Origin: Biomphalaria glabrata
Taxonomy: Eukaryota; Mollusca; Gastropoda; Planorbidae
DNA: 64,000 nucleotides
Assembly: GCF_947242115.1 (NCBI RefSeq)
Contig: NC_074711.1
Span: 41,445,265-41,509,264, forward strand
Direction of reading: 5' to 3'
Shown here: in pieces, positions 29,301 to 42,300 of the stretch
Numbering within the stretch: the stretch's first letter is position 1
Layout: the number at the start of each line of letters is the position of its first letter
Notes under the pieces: model-generated
Told to the model about the DNA's origin: nothing
Databases searched by the model: none
What the model saw: the letters and a program-made list of their open reading frames with translations, nothing else
Position numbers and translations under genes: made by a program

Positions 29301-29767
29301 ATATATATGATTATTCATTGTTATGATTATATGATTGTAATTCTTAGAATTCTATTAAAATAGACATACTACATAGTGATACTGATAGTGTCACATAAAT
29401 CTAGTCTTTAAGACTTTAAGTGAGTATGACATAGTCTATTTGTTTTACTAGCTAGGCCTTCGCCTTCACTCATCACTGGCGACACTGGCCTTCAATCATA
29501 AAGACATTTTCATTTACAAATAGAATCTAGATTCTAATACTTTATACTAATACTTAATAAATACTTCATTCAGAATCTAGAATAGTCTAGATCTAGATTT
29601 ATTTAGTATAGATCTAAAGATGTCTAGGATTATCATTTTTTATTTTTAAATCTTTATAGAGTCTAGATATTTAGACAGATCTGTACAAAAATAAATTACA
29701 TGTTAGGATCCCTTTTAAAAACGTTGTTTAAATCAGCAAATAGCCGAGGACCTCGGGAATCAGCCAT
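23398..29767 (-). CDS. PTAR1: Protein prenyltransferase alpha subunit repeat-containing protein 1, complete
   Basis: PTAR1 is the alpha-like subunit that joins RabGGTB to form geranylgeranyltransferase III, which in mammals acts on the Golgi SNARE YKT6 and on FBXL2. Coding exons, read high to low: 29767-29700, 26516-26347, 26107-26032, 25556-25452, 25184-24866, 24680-24457, 23653-23398. All junctions are GT-AG and in phase, giving 1218 bp or 405 aa (human about 402). The start exon reads MADSRGPRLFADLNNVFKRD and joins to NIDEYDILPVLEPTHNRSP. Alpha-subunit repeat motifs follow in order: NYTAWNVRKEL, a degenerate ETFIHRRWLFQQLL, NYHAWSHRIWIIQHC, DHSGFHYRQFLL and HETLWYHRRFLFCF. The loop around residues 150-200, rich in Asp/Ser/Asn, is lineage-specific. 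The protein ends QTLLTST at TGA 23400-23398. The first intron (about 3.2 kb) holds SINE, LINE, MITE and palindrome insertions. The gene is head to head with UHRF1. Confidence 0.95.
24726..24752. repeat. TA microsatellite in PTAR1 intron
   Basis: A short uninterrupted TA run lies in the intron between PTAR1 exons 25184-24866 and 24680-24457. Confidence 0.9.
26655..26912 (+). mobile_element. tRNA-headed SINE
   Basis: GTGGTGGCATAGTGGCTGAG carries an A-box-like TGGCTGAGTGG, and GGTTTGAATCTC is a worn B box. The body contains TAATAGGTACCTAACATTAG and CATCTGCCCCATAAATTGAA and ends AAGGTCTGAAAGGGGTAC, as in the other copies. It lies in PTAR1 intron 1. Confidence 0.8.
26985..27250 (+). mobile_element. 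Internally deleted LINE fragment
   Basis: AGAACAATAAAAACAACA, GAATTGGAAGAATTACAG, AAATCAAATTGAAGC and AAAGATGCCAATTATTAAGAG match positions 33840-33960 of the LINE in UHRF1 intron 2. The sequence then jumps to that LINE's 3' tail (ATAATAATCTTCTTTTTAAG). Everything between is deleted. Same family, older copy. Confidence 0.75.
27311..27405 (+). mobile_element. Partial SINE with LINE-like tail
   Basis: GGTTCGAACCCTACCC is a B box with flank, followed by CAGTGTTGAAGA and the tail GTAATAATCTTCATTTTGGA, AAGAACATCC. The same arrangement occurs at 55145-55310. The A-box half is missing. Confidence 0.55.
27998..28169. mobile_element. MITE with long terminal inverted repeats (copy 2)
   Basis: GGACCTCATTCACCAATCGT at the left and inverted GGACTTCATTCACCAATCAT at the right continue into AACATTTAGCCACGTG. 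It has the same family, length (172 bp against 173) and interior as the copy at 11369-11541. It lies in PTAR1 intron 1. Confidence 0.8.
28795..28864. repeat. Perfect 70-bp palindrome without spacer
   Basis: The left arm begins AAAATACGAAAAACATGCAT and ends CCCTGCC. The right arm is its exact reverse complement (GGCAGGG to GTATTTT), with the centre between 28829 and 28830. The 17-bp direct repeat TTTAAAAAAAACTTAGA lies before it (28747-28763) and overlapping or after its right end (28862-28878). It lies in PTAR1 intron 1. Confidence 0.95.
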
Positions 29768-29787
29768 ATTGTTTCTTTTCATAAAGG

Positions 29788-29795
29788 TCATGTGA
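29788..29795. promoter_or_regulatory. TCATGTGA E-box (MiT/TFE- or USF-type)
   Basis: The site reads GGTCATGTGACT, about 20 bp upstream of the PTAR1 start codon. TCATGTGA fits the extended E-box bound by MITF/TFE and similar bHLH-ZIP factors in animals. Whether it is used here is inference from one match. Confidence 0.35.
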
Positions 29796-30280
29796 CTAAT
29801 CAGCTGTGCTGCGGTAATAGTTTACGGTGACTGTCTTTTTTTTTAACCTGTATAATAGATCTATATTGAATAACATTTTTTTTTCATCTACAATATTTTT
29901 CATTTAATTATTACGCATAGGAAAGGGGGGGGTGACTAAAAAGAGCTTCAATATTTTTTACTTTCTTAAGTGAATCGTTTGGAATCTACGAGTTTTTATT
30001 CTATTCTAGATCTAGGTTCAGATAAACAACACTTTTTTACTTTCTAGACTACTACTAGATTTTTATAGAATCTATTTTTTAATGTTTGATAATAAGATGT
30101 TACTTTTTAGAAGAGGGGAGAAAGCTAAGATTCATTTTCGTTTTAATAATGTCTACGACTGTAGACTTGGATCTAGACTAGTAGAATCTAGACATAGATC
30201 TATTATAATATGCTTTTTTTTTAAAACTGAGGTATTGGTATCGAGTAAAAAATATAGTCGACTCCTTAAAACTTTCATCT

Positions 30281-30289
30281 TTTCCCGCC
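30281..30289 (+). promoter_or_regulatory. E2F-type site upstream of UHRF1
   Basis: TTTCCCGCC fits the E2F consensus TTTSSCGC and lies 107 bp before the UHRF1 start codon. Mammalian UHRF1 is a known E2F1 target that rises at G1/S. The adjacent CGCCATCT also fits a YY1 core (GCCAT). Confidence 0.55.
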
Positions 30290-30395
30290 ATCTCCTTCTT
30301 CTGAAGTAAAAGACAGTAGACGTGGAACCTTTTATTGAATTAATCAGTGTTGTTTTTGTTTTTAATTACATTTAATAGACTAATAATTAATAAAA

Positions 30396-33300
30396 ATGTG
30401 GATTCAAGTTAGATCTATTAGTGGAAGTAAGACTGTAAGGATAGACAATCTTAGTAAATTAACTAAAATAGAAGAATTGCGTAAAAGATTAGTTGAACCC
30501 TTTGAAGCAGATCCAGAAAAACAGCGCCTATTCTTTCGTGGAAAACAGGTTAGACTTAGACTGACTTAGACTAAGTTAGACTAGTCTAAGAATTAGAACT
30601 GTATAGATCTAGTGTATGTCTACTAAATCTAGATCTAGAATCTAGTGAGTAGTGATACTCAGATTAGTCTTATAATATATCACATTGTAATGAAGTGTAG
30701 TGTAATTTGTCACTCTCTGTATCTGATTTTCGTTGAGACTTGATCTGATAATATTAGATCTAATAAATTAAGGTTCCTCAACAATTCGTTAACTAACATT
30801 TTAGAGTACACCGATAAATCATTCATGACTTCGTTCACATGAAATATCGTTCACAGACAGCTTCAACTTGTTAACTGACAGTTGGTTCATGACAAATCAT
30901 TCACTGGATAGTAAAAGTAAAGTCCCCTTTCAGATTTTATCTTTGGGGCAGATGATGTAAAGGTCATCGTTTCTGTGGCCCACGCCACAGTTAACGAAAA
31001 TGTCATGTGGCCAGCATAACGACCTACTACAGCCTTTAGTTTACTTTTCCCAAACTAATGTCAGGTACCCATTAGACCTGGGTGGACTCAATTTGACTCA
31101 AAATTAAAAAACCCAGGATTCAAACCAGGACAGGGTATCTCTGGTTTGGATGTATAGCTAGCTTTTTACCACTCAGCCACCGCAGGTCCAATGTTTAAAA
31201 GGTGATATTGTTTTTTAAGTCTAATTTTTATCACATACTATCCTCTTGCTTTAGAAAAATTAACAATTAGGATTAGGCCCGATCTTTAGATATCACATTT
31301 TTGTTGAAATAATAGCAACAGAAGTTATAATAGTATTATATATAGTAATAAATTTAATAATGTATCAATCCCCTGTAATGCCCTGTATGTACCTTTAATG
31401 TTTAGTAAACAAATTAAACATGCAACGATAATATTAACGATATTATATGTTACTATCCAGTTAATGAACATGTTGTCTCTGAGTGAACAAAATGTCAGTG
31501 AACGATTTGTTGTGTCGCCATAATTTAGCTCTCACACCGGTCACTAGAACTATTATTATAGATATTATATCTATTATTAGATTCTAAAGTCTGAAGATTC
31601 TAGATCTAGACTAGTCAATATAGAATCTAGATTTAAATAAATTTGTCTTTAACAAGAATTATTAGTCTGATTAGAATGACAAGATTGTTTATAAATTCAC
31701 TTGATCTAGATTTTTATTTTTTAATTTGTAATTTAAGCTCTTGATTTAGATCTTTATTAGACTATATACTATATATAAAACTAAATCTAGATTATTCTAG
31801 ATGTAGAACTTTTCTTTTCAAGCTTTGCAACATTGCACTAGGATCACACTTCACATGTACTCTATTTTTTTTTATTTCAGATGGAAGATGGGCACACACT
31901 TTTTGATTATGATGTTGGATTAAATGATCTTATTCAGATTCTTGTGAGAAAGAATTTAGATCTATCACTTAATGATGACAAAACTGTGGAAGAGCAAAAG
32001 ACCAATAATGAAATTGTTACAGATGATAGTAGCCATTCAGATAAAGAAAACAGTGAGGTGTGTCAATAATTCAATAGTAAAATGTAAATTTCTTATTTTG
32101 TAGATAAAACAACTTATGGTACCATGCATCATGTCTCCATATGAATACAGCTGTGTATTATGCCTTAGGCAACAAAGACGCATCATTGCACTGTGTACCG
32201 TGTGGGTTACCTCAGTTTACATCAGGACTGTTTGATTCCTTTAATGCGAACACTTCTAACCCATACAACATCCTAAACACCATCCCAAACCAAACTCACC
32301 AACCACTAGCCAGATCCACTCCTGTTAAACACTAACCATAGATAAACACCAAAACCTTAAGGATATAAATGAGCTTTTCATAGAAACTTTACACAACCTA
32401 AGTTTAGATCAAATCATTAAAAAGCCAACTAGATTAAACACTTTAGATCTCTTCTTAACCAACAGACCTGGATTAGTAGTTGATTATGATATTATCCCTG
32501 GTCTATCAGACCATGAGATCATAAAAATACACAGTCAGATAAAAGCAGTAGCCAATACAAAACCCAAAAGTAAAATCTACTCTAAATGCAACCTAACACA
32601 ACTACACCAAGCTGCATTAAACTTTCAACAAACATTTTAATTAGAAAAAGACATTAACCAACCAGTCGATGACCTCTGGAATTTCATTAAAAACCATCTT
32701 AAAAGCATTATAGAAAATCATATACCAACTAAATACACATCAATCAAAATAAATAAATGCTGTTTTAATAATAGACTAAGAAGCTTTGTAAACAGAAGGA
32801 AAATCTATATAGAAAATTTAAAGAAACTAATGCAGAAAGAGTTTACAAAAAGTATATAAAAATTAAACACCTAACCCAAAAAGTAAGCAGACAGCTGCAG
32901 AGTGAATACATAAACAATGTAAGATAACAGCAAAAACCTATGGTCATACATTAAGTCTAAGAAAATGGAAACAACAGGCATAGCACCATTAAAAGATGAA
33001 CATAACATAATGATAATGAAACTAAAGCAAACATCCTAAACAAATACTTTGCATCAGCATTCTCAGCTCCAGGAGACAAAGACATATTACTTAATTTGAA
33101 CCAAGTAGACAACATAGAAGATATAATAGTACAAGAGAATGGAATCCAAAAACTATTAGCCAACACCAAACCAAATAAAGCATCTGGACCTGATGGTATT
33201 CCAGCTAGATTACTCAAAGAACTTAGCAATGAGCTAGCCCCAGTGTTCAAAATACTCTTTCAGGCCTCACTTAACCAGGGCAGAGTACCAAAGGACTGGA

Positions 33301-36300
33301 AAGAAGCTAATGTCACCCCCCCTATTTAAAAAAGGAGAAAAATCTGACCCAGGAAACTACAGACCAGCATCACATGTAAAATCCTAGAACATATAATATG
33401 TAGCAACATCATAAACCACTTAGACAAACATAATGTCCTCACCCCATACCAACATGGCTTTAGGAAATATAGATCATGTGAAACACAACTAATAGGACCA
33501 ATTGATGATTTTTCAAAAGGTTTAGATAATAGTGAACAAATAGATGCTATCTTACTTGATTTTTCCAAGGCTTTTGACAAAGTCATAGTTTGCTTAAAAA
33601 ATTAAAATATTTTGGCATTAATGGTCTATTGCATTAGTGGATTAAAGATTTTCTGATAGGGAGAGAACAAACTTTAATAGTAAATGGCTCTAAATCAACA
33701 CAGATAACAGTAAACTCAGGTGTACCTCAGGGAACAGTCTTAGGTCCACTACTATTTTTAAATTTACTTAAAAATGATTTACCAAATTGAATTACTTCAG
33801 GAACAAAAGTCAGATTATTTGCAGACGATTGCATATATATAGAACAATAAAAACAACACAAGACACAGATATTTTACAAAGAGAATTCTAAATTACAGAA
33901 ATGGGAATCAAATTGGAGCATGTCTTTCCACCCTGAAAAATGTCAGTTGTTAAGAGTAACAAAGAAACTAAAATTAATTCCACGTATAAATCTTATTCAT
34001 GGCAAACCAGTAACACTGACTAAAAATGCAAAATACCTAGGTGTTATAATAAATGAAAAACTGTCATGGAATCCACTTATTGATGAAACTATAAAAAAAT
34101 CAAACAAAGCATTATGGTTTATTAAAAGAAATTTCTATAAATCAAATAAGTACATAAAACTAAAATGTTATTTAACCTTGGTTAGGCCAATAATAGAATA
34201 TGCATCCTCCGTTTGGGACCCCTCAACTCAAGATAACATTAAGAAACTAGAACAGACTCAAAATAGAGCAGTGAGATTCATAACAAACGAATATTCACAT
34301 TTAACTAGAGTAACACCTTTAGTAAAATCACTAAATTTAGAAAGCCTTCTGGACAGAAGACTCAAAAGTAAAGTAGCAATTATACATGAAACACTGAACC
34401 ATAATCTTCAAATACAAAAACAAAATTTAATTAAATACTCTGAAAGACACAAAGATAAAGGTACATTCCTCGTCCCATATGCTAGGACCAATTTGTACAA
34501 ATACTCCTTCCCTAGTGCTATTAGGGCATGGAATGGGTTGCCTGAGCTAGCCTGGAAAACAGTGACTTGGCAGAATTTAAGTTATTGGTTAATATGCATG
34601 ACTAAATGCATGACGCGTAGGATGTAATCATCTTCTTTTTTGAAGTAACGTCTGTATTATATAAGATAAGATATAACCAGTAAAATTATGAAGACTTATT
34701 TTATTTCTACATTTGAAATAAAAATGTTTAAAAATGTAATGAATTATTTTTTTTGTATGTACATAAGATAAAGAAGCTACATTAAATTAATTTTTGCAAA
34801 GCTTACATTGGCTACATCAACTCACTTTGTCTGGTACAATTTTTGAAATGAAGTCTTGTTTTAAAAAAATAAATGAAAGGCTTGGGAATTAATTCTGGAT
34901 AAACTTTCAAATCTTGGACCCTGTAATCTTACATTTATTTAGAAGCTCTTTCTGATCATACAGACAGAAAACAGATTTAAATTGCAAAAATTATCTTAAA
35001 GGGTCTTTTTTTCTTTATTTAATTTGCAAATTGGTAATATATCACTTTTATTATCCACCACTTTCTTCTTAGTTAAGAAAACCTAATCATTTTAAATATA
35101 AAATTTTAAATTGAAAAGTATTTTTATACACAATGTGTAACTTTTTAGTACAAATAAAATAACCATGTGACAAAAGTACAAATCAAATAATCATGTGACA
35201 ATATCACTTTTGAGTACAACTAAAATAACTGTATGTTGTGTTGCAGCCACAAAATGATAGTAAAGCTGCAACATCAAGTGTATCAGATAGCTGTTCAACA
35301 AGTATATACAAAGTAAGAACACTTTTTTTTTTCCTTACTTGCATGATTAGACTATCAATAGCTTTCTTCAAGATGAACATCATCAGAGACTTTCTATGAA
35401 ACATGCTCTTAATGGTCTACTTTAGGTCGGGGATATCATTGATGCTATCAATGTAACAATGGGGGCTTGGTTTGAGGCCAAAATTGTGAAGGTAGAACAT
35501 GGGATAGACTCAGAGATTCAAGAAAGACTTGCTGAATGTCGTAAGGAGCTCTCTCGGACTGATGAAAACGACAATAGCAGTGCAGAAAAATCACAGCTTC
35601 CTGAAGTTCCCTCGGATGGTTTCACATACCATATTTTTTTTGAAAAGTAGGTGATACTTTATTGTGATTAAAAATATTTATTTCTTTATTTTAATTGAAT
35701 ACAAGATTTATTTATTGCTCTATCCCATGTTACTTCTTGTCCTACTTATTAGTACATACACATGTATACTGGAGGTTCATTTAGATTTGAATAGGCACAC
35801 TGAGTTGAGTTCAAGGATATTACAGAATAGAAAATGTTCATATGATTATTGGGTTTACTAAGATGGTTTTTATTTATACACACACATATACAGATTGATA
35901 GATATATAATATATGCTTAAAGAAGGCTCAAGAATACACTACCCTATCTAACATTGTCTTATTCCTCTAGGTATCCCGATGATATTGAAAAAGTTTTAAG
36001 TTCAGAGATACGACCTCGTGCTCGTACACTTATTCGGTTTCAAGATGTTCAAGTAGGTCAGCTAATCATGGCTAATTACAACTTGGAAGAGCCTGAGATG
36101 AGAGGCTATTGGTATGATTGTATTGTGACTGGTAAGAAAGACACAAGAACCATGAAGGAGTTATATGCAACAGTTAAAGCTGGGTAAAGCCATCTATCTT
36201 ATTCTTCTTTAAATAGTCAACATAATTGGGATATTAAAGTTAAAAAGACTAGAACATAGTGAACAGAGTTGCATAAAATGTCAGTATAATAAAGAAGGGC

Positions 36301-39300
36301 TTGTGTAACACATTCTTTTATGCATCGTCTAGTATGCTAATATGACTCAATATTTTTCATCCTCAGCCCAAACTTGACTCCACTTCCTAATTGTCGCCTC
36401 CTTTTTATTAAAGAATTGTTTGGTATTGAGCTTCCTGGAACACAGCTTTCTGAGGAGGATATTTCATCAGACTCAAAGACTAATATAGCAACAAGTATGT
36501 ACATTTCTTGGCATGTACTATTTTAACATTCACTTTAAGGAAATGTACTATTCAGTTCAAAGTTAAACATGTTTAGTTTCCTTGGGAATTTTAATTAGAG
36601 ACTCCTAGATAACGCAGACCAGCAGTTAATGCAACTCAGCCATTTGCTGAGGCTGTTGTATTATTTTATAATTTGATGTTTAAGAATTGCAATTGTCTTT
36701 CAGGAGAGAACAAGCCAGAGTGTGATAAATGTAATGACAATGCCAGCAAGAAATGTAAGCACTGCGGGTGTGTGCACTGCGGTGATAAGAAGGACCCAGA
36801 CAAGACCATCCTATGTGATGAGTGTAATCAGGCCTTCCACTTGTACTGCTTGAAACCTCCTCTAGAAAGTGTACCAGATGAAGAGGAATGGTGAGTCAGT
36901 CTGGCATGGGGTTAGGGTTAGTGGTCATCTTACTAACTAACCACTCACATTCCGTCTTCTTTTGGTTTACCAAACATTTGATGTATTTTATATTTAGATA
37001 CATTATGTCAGTACATTACTCTTATATATTGTTAATGATTTTATATCTTCAACCTTTTAACTGTTGAATCACTTTAAAAAATAATGTTTATATTATAGGT
37101 ATTGTCCAGAATGCAAAAATGATGACACAGCAATAGTTAAAACTGGAGAGAAACTGAAAGTCAATAAGAAGAAAGCTAAAATGGCATCAGCCAGCAGTAC
37201 CAGCAACAGAGACTGGGGAAAGGTAAGTTTTATTGTGTAAAAAAAACTTTTTTTTTTTTTTATTATTCATATTTAAAATGAATATTCTTCAAAGAAACTG
37301 TAAATAAAAATAATAATGTTTATGTGTAATGTTTCATCAGGGAATGGCTTGTGTTGGTAGAAGCAAAATGTGTACTATAGTCTCATCTAATCACTATGGG
37401 CCAATTCCTGGTGTTGAAGTGGGAACTTTGTGGAAGTTTAGAGTGCAGGTTAGAATTACATTGTTCTTGTAAAATATGATAGATAGATTGAATGTATTTC
37501 TCTTCAGTTACTTGTTCATTAGGTACAGAGCATTATTGTACTGGTGTTGGATTCTTTTTATCTTATTTTGGTATATGTGTCTATTCATAGGTCAGTGAAG
37601 CAGGTGTACATAGGCCACATGTGGCTGGAATACATGGGAGAGAAGAAGATGGTGCCTATTCTATTGTCTTGTCTGGAGGATATGAAGATGATGCTGTAAG
37701 TAAAAGGAAAAACTTGATACATTTTAAATGTTAACATATGTATAAGACATGATGACACATCAAAAGTCTATCACAACATGAGTCGAGTACGGATGATTAG
37801 TTTCATTTGTGATCATTGCTCTATTACTTTTACTATTATTTGTTCTGTGTTATTGACCATCTCAATTAAATTAGCTGAAATATAATAGTATTTTATCATT
37901 AGAAAAACAAACAAAAAAAACTGTTAGACAGCAAGATCTGTTTTCATTGCATACTCTTCGATGAATTTTACTCTCATGTACTTGAACAAGTTAACATATT
38001 TATAACCACTCTATCAGAGAAAAAATAGAACTGAATTTACATTGAACATTGATTCATAATGTCTTTGTTTCCTAGATAAAACAGAACAATGTTTTGTTCT
38101 CGTGTCAATTACTTATATGACACAGTTTTGTCAACTTTCTATTTGTCTAGGATGATGGAGAGGAATTCTATTATACTGGAAGTGGGGGCAGAGATCTTTC
38201 AGGAAACAAAAGAACAGCTGAACAATCTTGTGACCAACTGTTGACACGAATGAACAAGTAGGTCAAGTCATTCTCAGAGCTTATCTTAATGTCCCTTTTA
38301 TCTGATTTGTAATTTGTAGTCATTCTTTCATTTATAGCTTACATATATATTTTTGCGAAATTAGCTGGAAACTACTTACCTATATTAAATTAGTTTAAAT
38401 CCTAGTTCATTGCACAAGTTTAGCTGCAAATGCACCACAAAAACCAGTTGACTCTTTAAGGCTTTTAATCTATGCATTTTATATTGAAATCAGGATAAGT
38501 GCTTAATTTATTTTTTAGGAAGAATTGTGTCAAAAATAGACTTAAAAAAGGTAGAGATCCACATAGTAAACATGTTTTTTAAAATGTTCTCATTATTTAT
38601 TGAACTTTTTGGATCACAGTACTTTCATTTATTTAGAATATTTTATTGCCACCTCCTGGAAAGTTGTAAATTTAATTGTCTACATTTTACTATGTACAAA
38701 ATGTACAATTATAGTTGCCTGAAATAATAATATACAATACGAGTTTTTCTTTTATCCTAAAATTTGTATGTCACACAGAGCCCTAGCCAAAAATTGCAAT
38801 GCTCCTTTAGATAACAAGAAAGGGGCTGAAGCTAAAGACTGGAAAGGTGGTAAACCTGTGCGTGTTGTACGAAACTGTAAAGGACGAAAACATTCCGAAT
38901 ATGCCCCAGAAGAAGGCAATCGATATGATGGCATTTATAAAGTAATTTAACTTTTTTTTTACTTTTGTTATTTTTAAACCATTCTTATAAAGTAATAAAG
39001 TGTTAGGTTATGACCATCAATGTAACATAACAAGGACAGAATAGAGATACAAACTTAACCAATGGCTACAATAATTACTCACAATCTGGAACCATCAAAT
39101 ATAGCTCACCAATCAATTTTAGTTAACATAATTATTTCACTAGAATTTTAAAGCCTCTAAGAAAATAATATAAAAGCTTAAGTTGAAACTTCTTTATCAC
39201 TTGACTGATTGGTCATGCTCACTTTTTAAAAAAAGTAAAGTATCTCTTTCAGACCTTACGATCTATGGGGCAGATAATGTAAAGATCATCTGTTTCTGTG

Positions 39301-42300
39301 GCACATGGTCAACGAGGGTGTCTTGTGGCCAGCACAACAACCAACTAACTTTTCCCCAACTAATGTCAAAGCTGGGTGGACTGATCCACATGATCCTGAA
39401 ATTAAAAATCCCAGGATTCAAACCTGGTTCCTCCAGTAAGGAAGCCAAGCGCTTTACTGCTCAGCCACTGCGCTTCCCCAGACTCACTTAGTCACAATTT
39501 ATTAATGACTTCATTTACTACTTGAAGCTACAAAATTATGTCAAGTAAACATGTCACAGCTTAGACAGTAAGGCAGTCTCTTAATGTTGTTAGATCCTGA
39601 CATAATTATTGTTTCATAAATTTGTGCAAAGATATTTTTAATACAATATTACTTCAGATTTTTTTTGGTTCCCTTGAATTCAGGTTGTAAAATATTGGCC
39701 AGAGAAAGGCAAGTCAGGTTTTCTTGTGTGGCGTTATTTGCTACGACGAGATGATCCTGTCCCTGCCCCATGGACTAAAGCTGGGAAGAAAAGGACGGAA
39801 GAGCTTGGCCTAGAGATGCAGGTATTAGATTTAGATATTATTTTGTTGTTGTTTTTTAACAAAGCTTATATCAACTCTTGTCTGTCTGGTAAAAAGTTTT
39901 AAGCTTGTTTTTTCTCCGGCACCCAAACTCCGATCAAGCTGAAATTTTGCATAATTATTTCTTTTACCTGCCAACACAAGAATTAATGGAAAAAAAAAAT
40001 TTAGTTAACTTTTGGTAATTAATTATTTTGTTTGGTATCTCGGACAAGAAAAGAAATTGTACTGAAGTGGTGGTATAAGCTGAATTAGTCCACTTTATAG
40101 GTCTCCGCTCTAAATTGAAAGAAAAAAAAATATAACTATACAATCTTCTCTAGTCATAAGTACCTCACTAGCAGAGTGGAGGTTAGCACCTCTGCCCTGG
40201 GAGGCATGATCCATGAGTTTAAATTCAGCTCGTCCCCCCCCCTTTTTTTTTTTTTATATTTATGCTTTTAAAAACCAATTTATTAGGGTAAAATCTACCC
40301 AGTTATCCCTTCCTTCCCTACCCCTTTCCCCATATTTTTGCAACTGATCTATATAAATGATAGGATCAAAGCATATTGAGAGCTAAAAACATGAAATAGT
40401 GCTAAATAAAAACAATTGGTAAAAATATTATTAATCGCTCAGATTTATTGTTGTTGGTCTATTACCTTGGATCCAAACTAATTGATACAATTACTCTTCT
40501 TATTAACTCTGTTTTTTTTTTTGTTTTTTTAAAGTATTTTTTATGTTTTTCTTTTTGAATCTTTCCCTCATCTTCAATGATTTATCTTTCACTCATTATT
40601 TCTTTCTTTATTTTCTTTGGAATGCTTGTCTTTAAGTAATTCTTTATATATAAACTCTTAATAATAATACTTTAAACTGTTGAACTCTAAATTTAACTTC
40701 TAATGATATTTCTGCATTGTATTTTAATTGACAATCCTCAAAGTATTTAAGAAACTTATTTTATTTATGGCTAAGCTTGCTAACTTGTGTTTTTTTACGA
40801 GCCTTCATTTAAAACAAAATGACATTCTGACGTTTTTACTTGTGGAATATATATGGTTGTTTTTTTATACCCAAGTTTGACTTCCAAATGTTCTGTACTT
40901 AAACTAGTTTTGTTTTCTTTTAGTACCCAGAGGGCTATCTTGAGAGTTTAAAAGAAAAGAATGAAGATGAAGCACCAAAGAAGAAAAGTAAAAAAAGAAA
41001 GCTGGAAGGTGAGTTGTTGTTTTGTTGTTGTCAGGAATGTTCTTTACATTTCAAATTGCAATCAAGTAAAAATCATTGGTTGCCATTTGGAGGATAAGTT
41101 TAAAGCTGAAATTTCGATACACTTAAGAGCACTTGATATTTGGTATAAATGGGTGGTCCTTTATTGACACCATTTTAAGGTGTTAAAAATATAAGTGACA
41201 TGTGTCATGCTTGTAGAACAAAATTTTTTTTTTTTTTTTTTTTTTTCGCTTATTTGATCAACTGGTTTTGTAAATCTCGAAGCAAAGGTAATATTTAGCA
41301 GCATAATGTAAGATGTAGATTCATCATACAAAAATTGTCATTTCTGTTTTTTCTCACGTTGGACCTTGAATTCTTATAAACATTTTACTTTTGTCCACAA
41401 CGTTAACATTGTCAAACCTTTCTCACAGATGACACTGAAGACAAAGAATCTTCTCCTGAGCCTGACACTAAGAAGCAGAAAGTTGTTAAATACAACATAG
41501 AGACCAGTATTAAGAAGAAGATTGCGGATGATGTGATCAACAAGAAATTGTGGGTTGAAGCTCTGACTTATGTTAAAAGTGGTTCAAAGGTAATGGCTTT
41601 GTTTATCTTCTTTAATGTACCTGTTACTAAGCAACACAGCACATTGTTCTCAAGTACAGTCAGTGCTACTACCGCACATACTATCTTCTGCATGTTTACA
41701 AGTGTTTATTGGAATGGGTCAGAAATTTCTAAATAAATATCATTTTATTCTAATATAAATATCTCATTGGAAAATATAGTTGTCAAAAGAGAGATCATTT
41801 GTGCACCATTTATTTTTAAATCTTAATCATAATTAAGTTTGGCGTGTTGGGGTGGTTAGTATTATTCTGATAGATCATTTGTAACATATAAAACAAAAAG
41901 AAATAATTCGGAATTTCTTTGTTATCAGGTGTTTCATGATAAAGTTGAGGAACTGTTTCGATGCATTTGTTGCCAAGACATTGTCTGTAAACCAATCACT
42001 TTACATTGTTCCCACAATATATGTAAAGTAAGTTTGTTTTTTTTTTACTGTAATTTAAAAATTGTAAGTTTAGCTGTAATATATATATAATGACTCTTTT
42101 TTTTTTTTTCTTATAATCTGTATGTCTTTTTATACAATACTTTTAATGGAAAAATGAGTAGATGAAAGCTGACTATTTACTGTACTTTCTCTCTGAAAGG
42201 CTTTAAAGTAAAATTCCATGCAGTGCAATTTATTTTACTGAATATTGAGCCAGTCTGAGGAGCTTTCTCATTTTCTTTAAATGTATTACCTATTGTTTTG

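Larger units (their letters stand above)
29768..30395. promoter_or_regulatory. Head-to-head PTAR1/UHRF1 intergenic region, likely bidirectional promoter
   Basis: Only 628 bp separate the PTAR1 start codon (minus strand, 29767) and the UHRF1 start codon (plus strand, 30396), so both 5' untranslated regions and core promoters must lie here unless upstream non-coding exons exist. It contains TCATGTGA at 29788-29795 close to PTAR1 and TTTCCCGCC at 30281-30289 close to UHRF1. There is no evident CpG island, and the sequence is AT-rich overall. Confidence 0.7.
27400..31880. repeat. Stretch unusually rich in TCTAGATCT-like words
   Basis: TCTAGA, AGATCT and overlapping forms (CTAGATCTAG, TAGATCTAGA) recur many times between about 27400 and 31880, for example near 27590, 29585, 30000, 30180, 30630, 31600 and 31800. 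There is no fixed period, so this is not a tandem repeat. It spans the PTAR1/UHRF1 promoter and both first introns. Confidence 0.6.
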
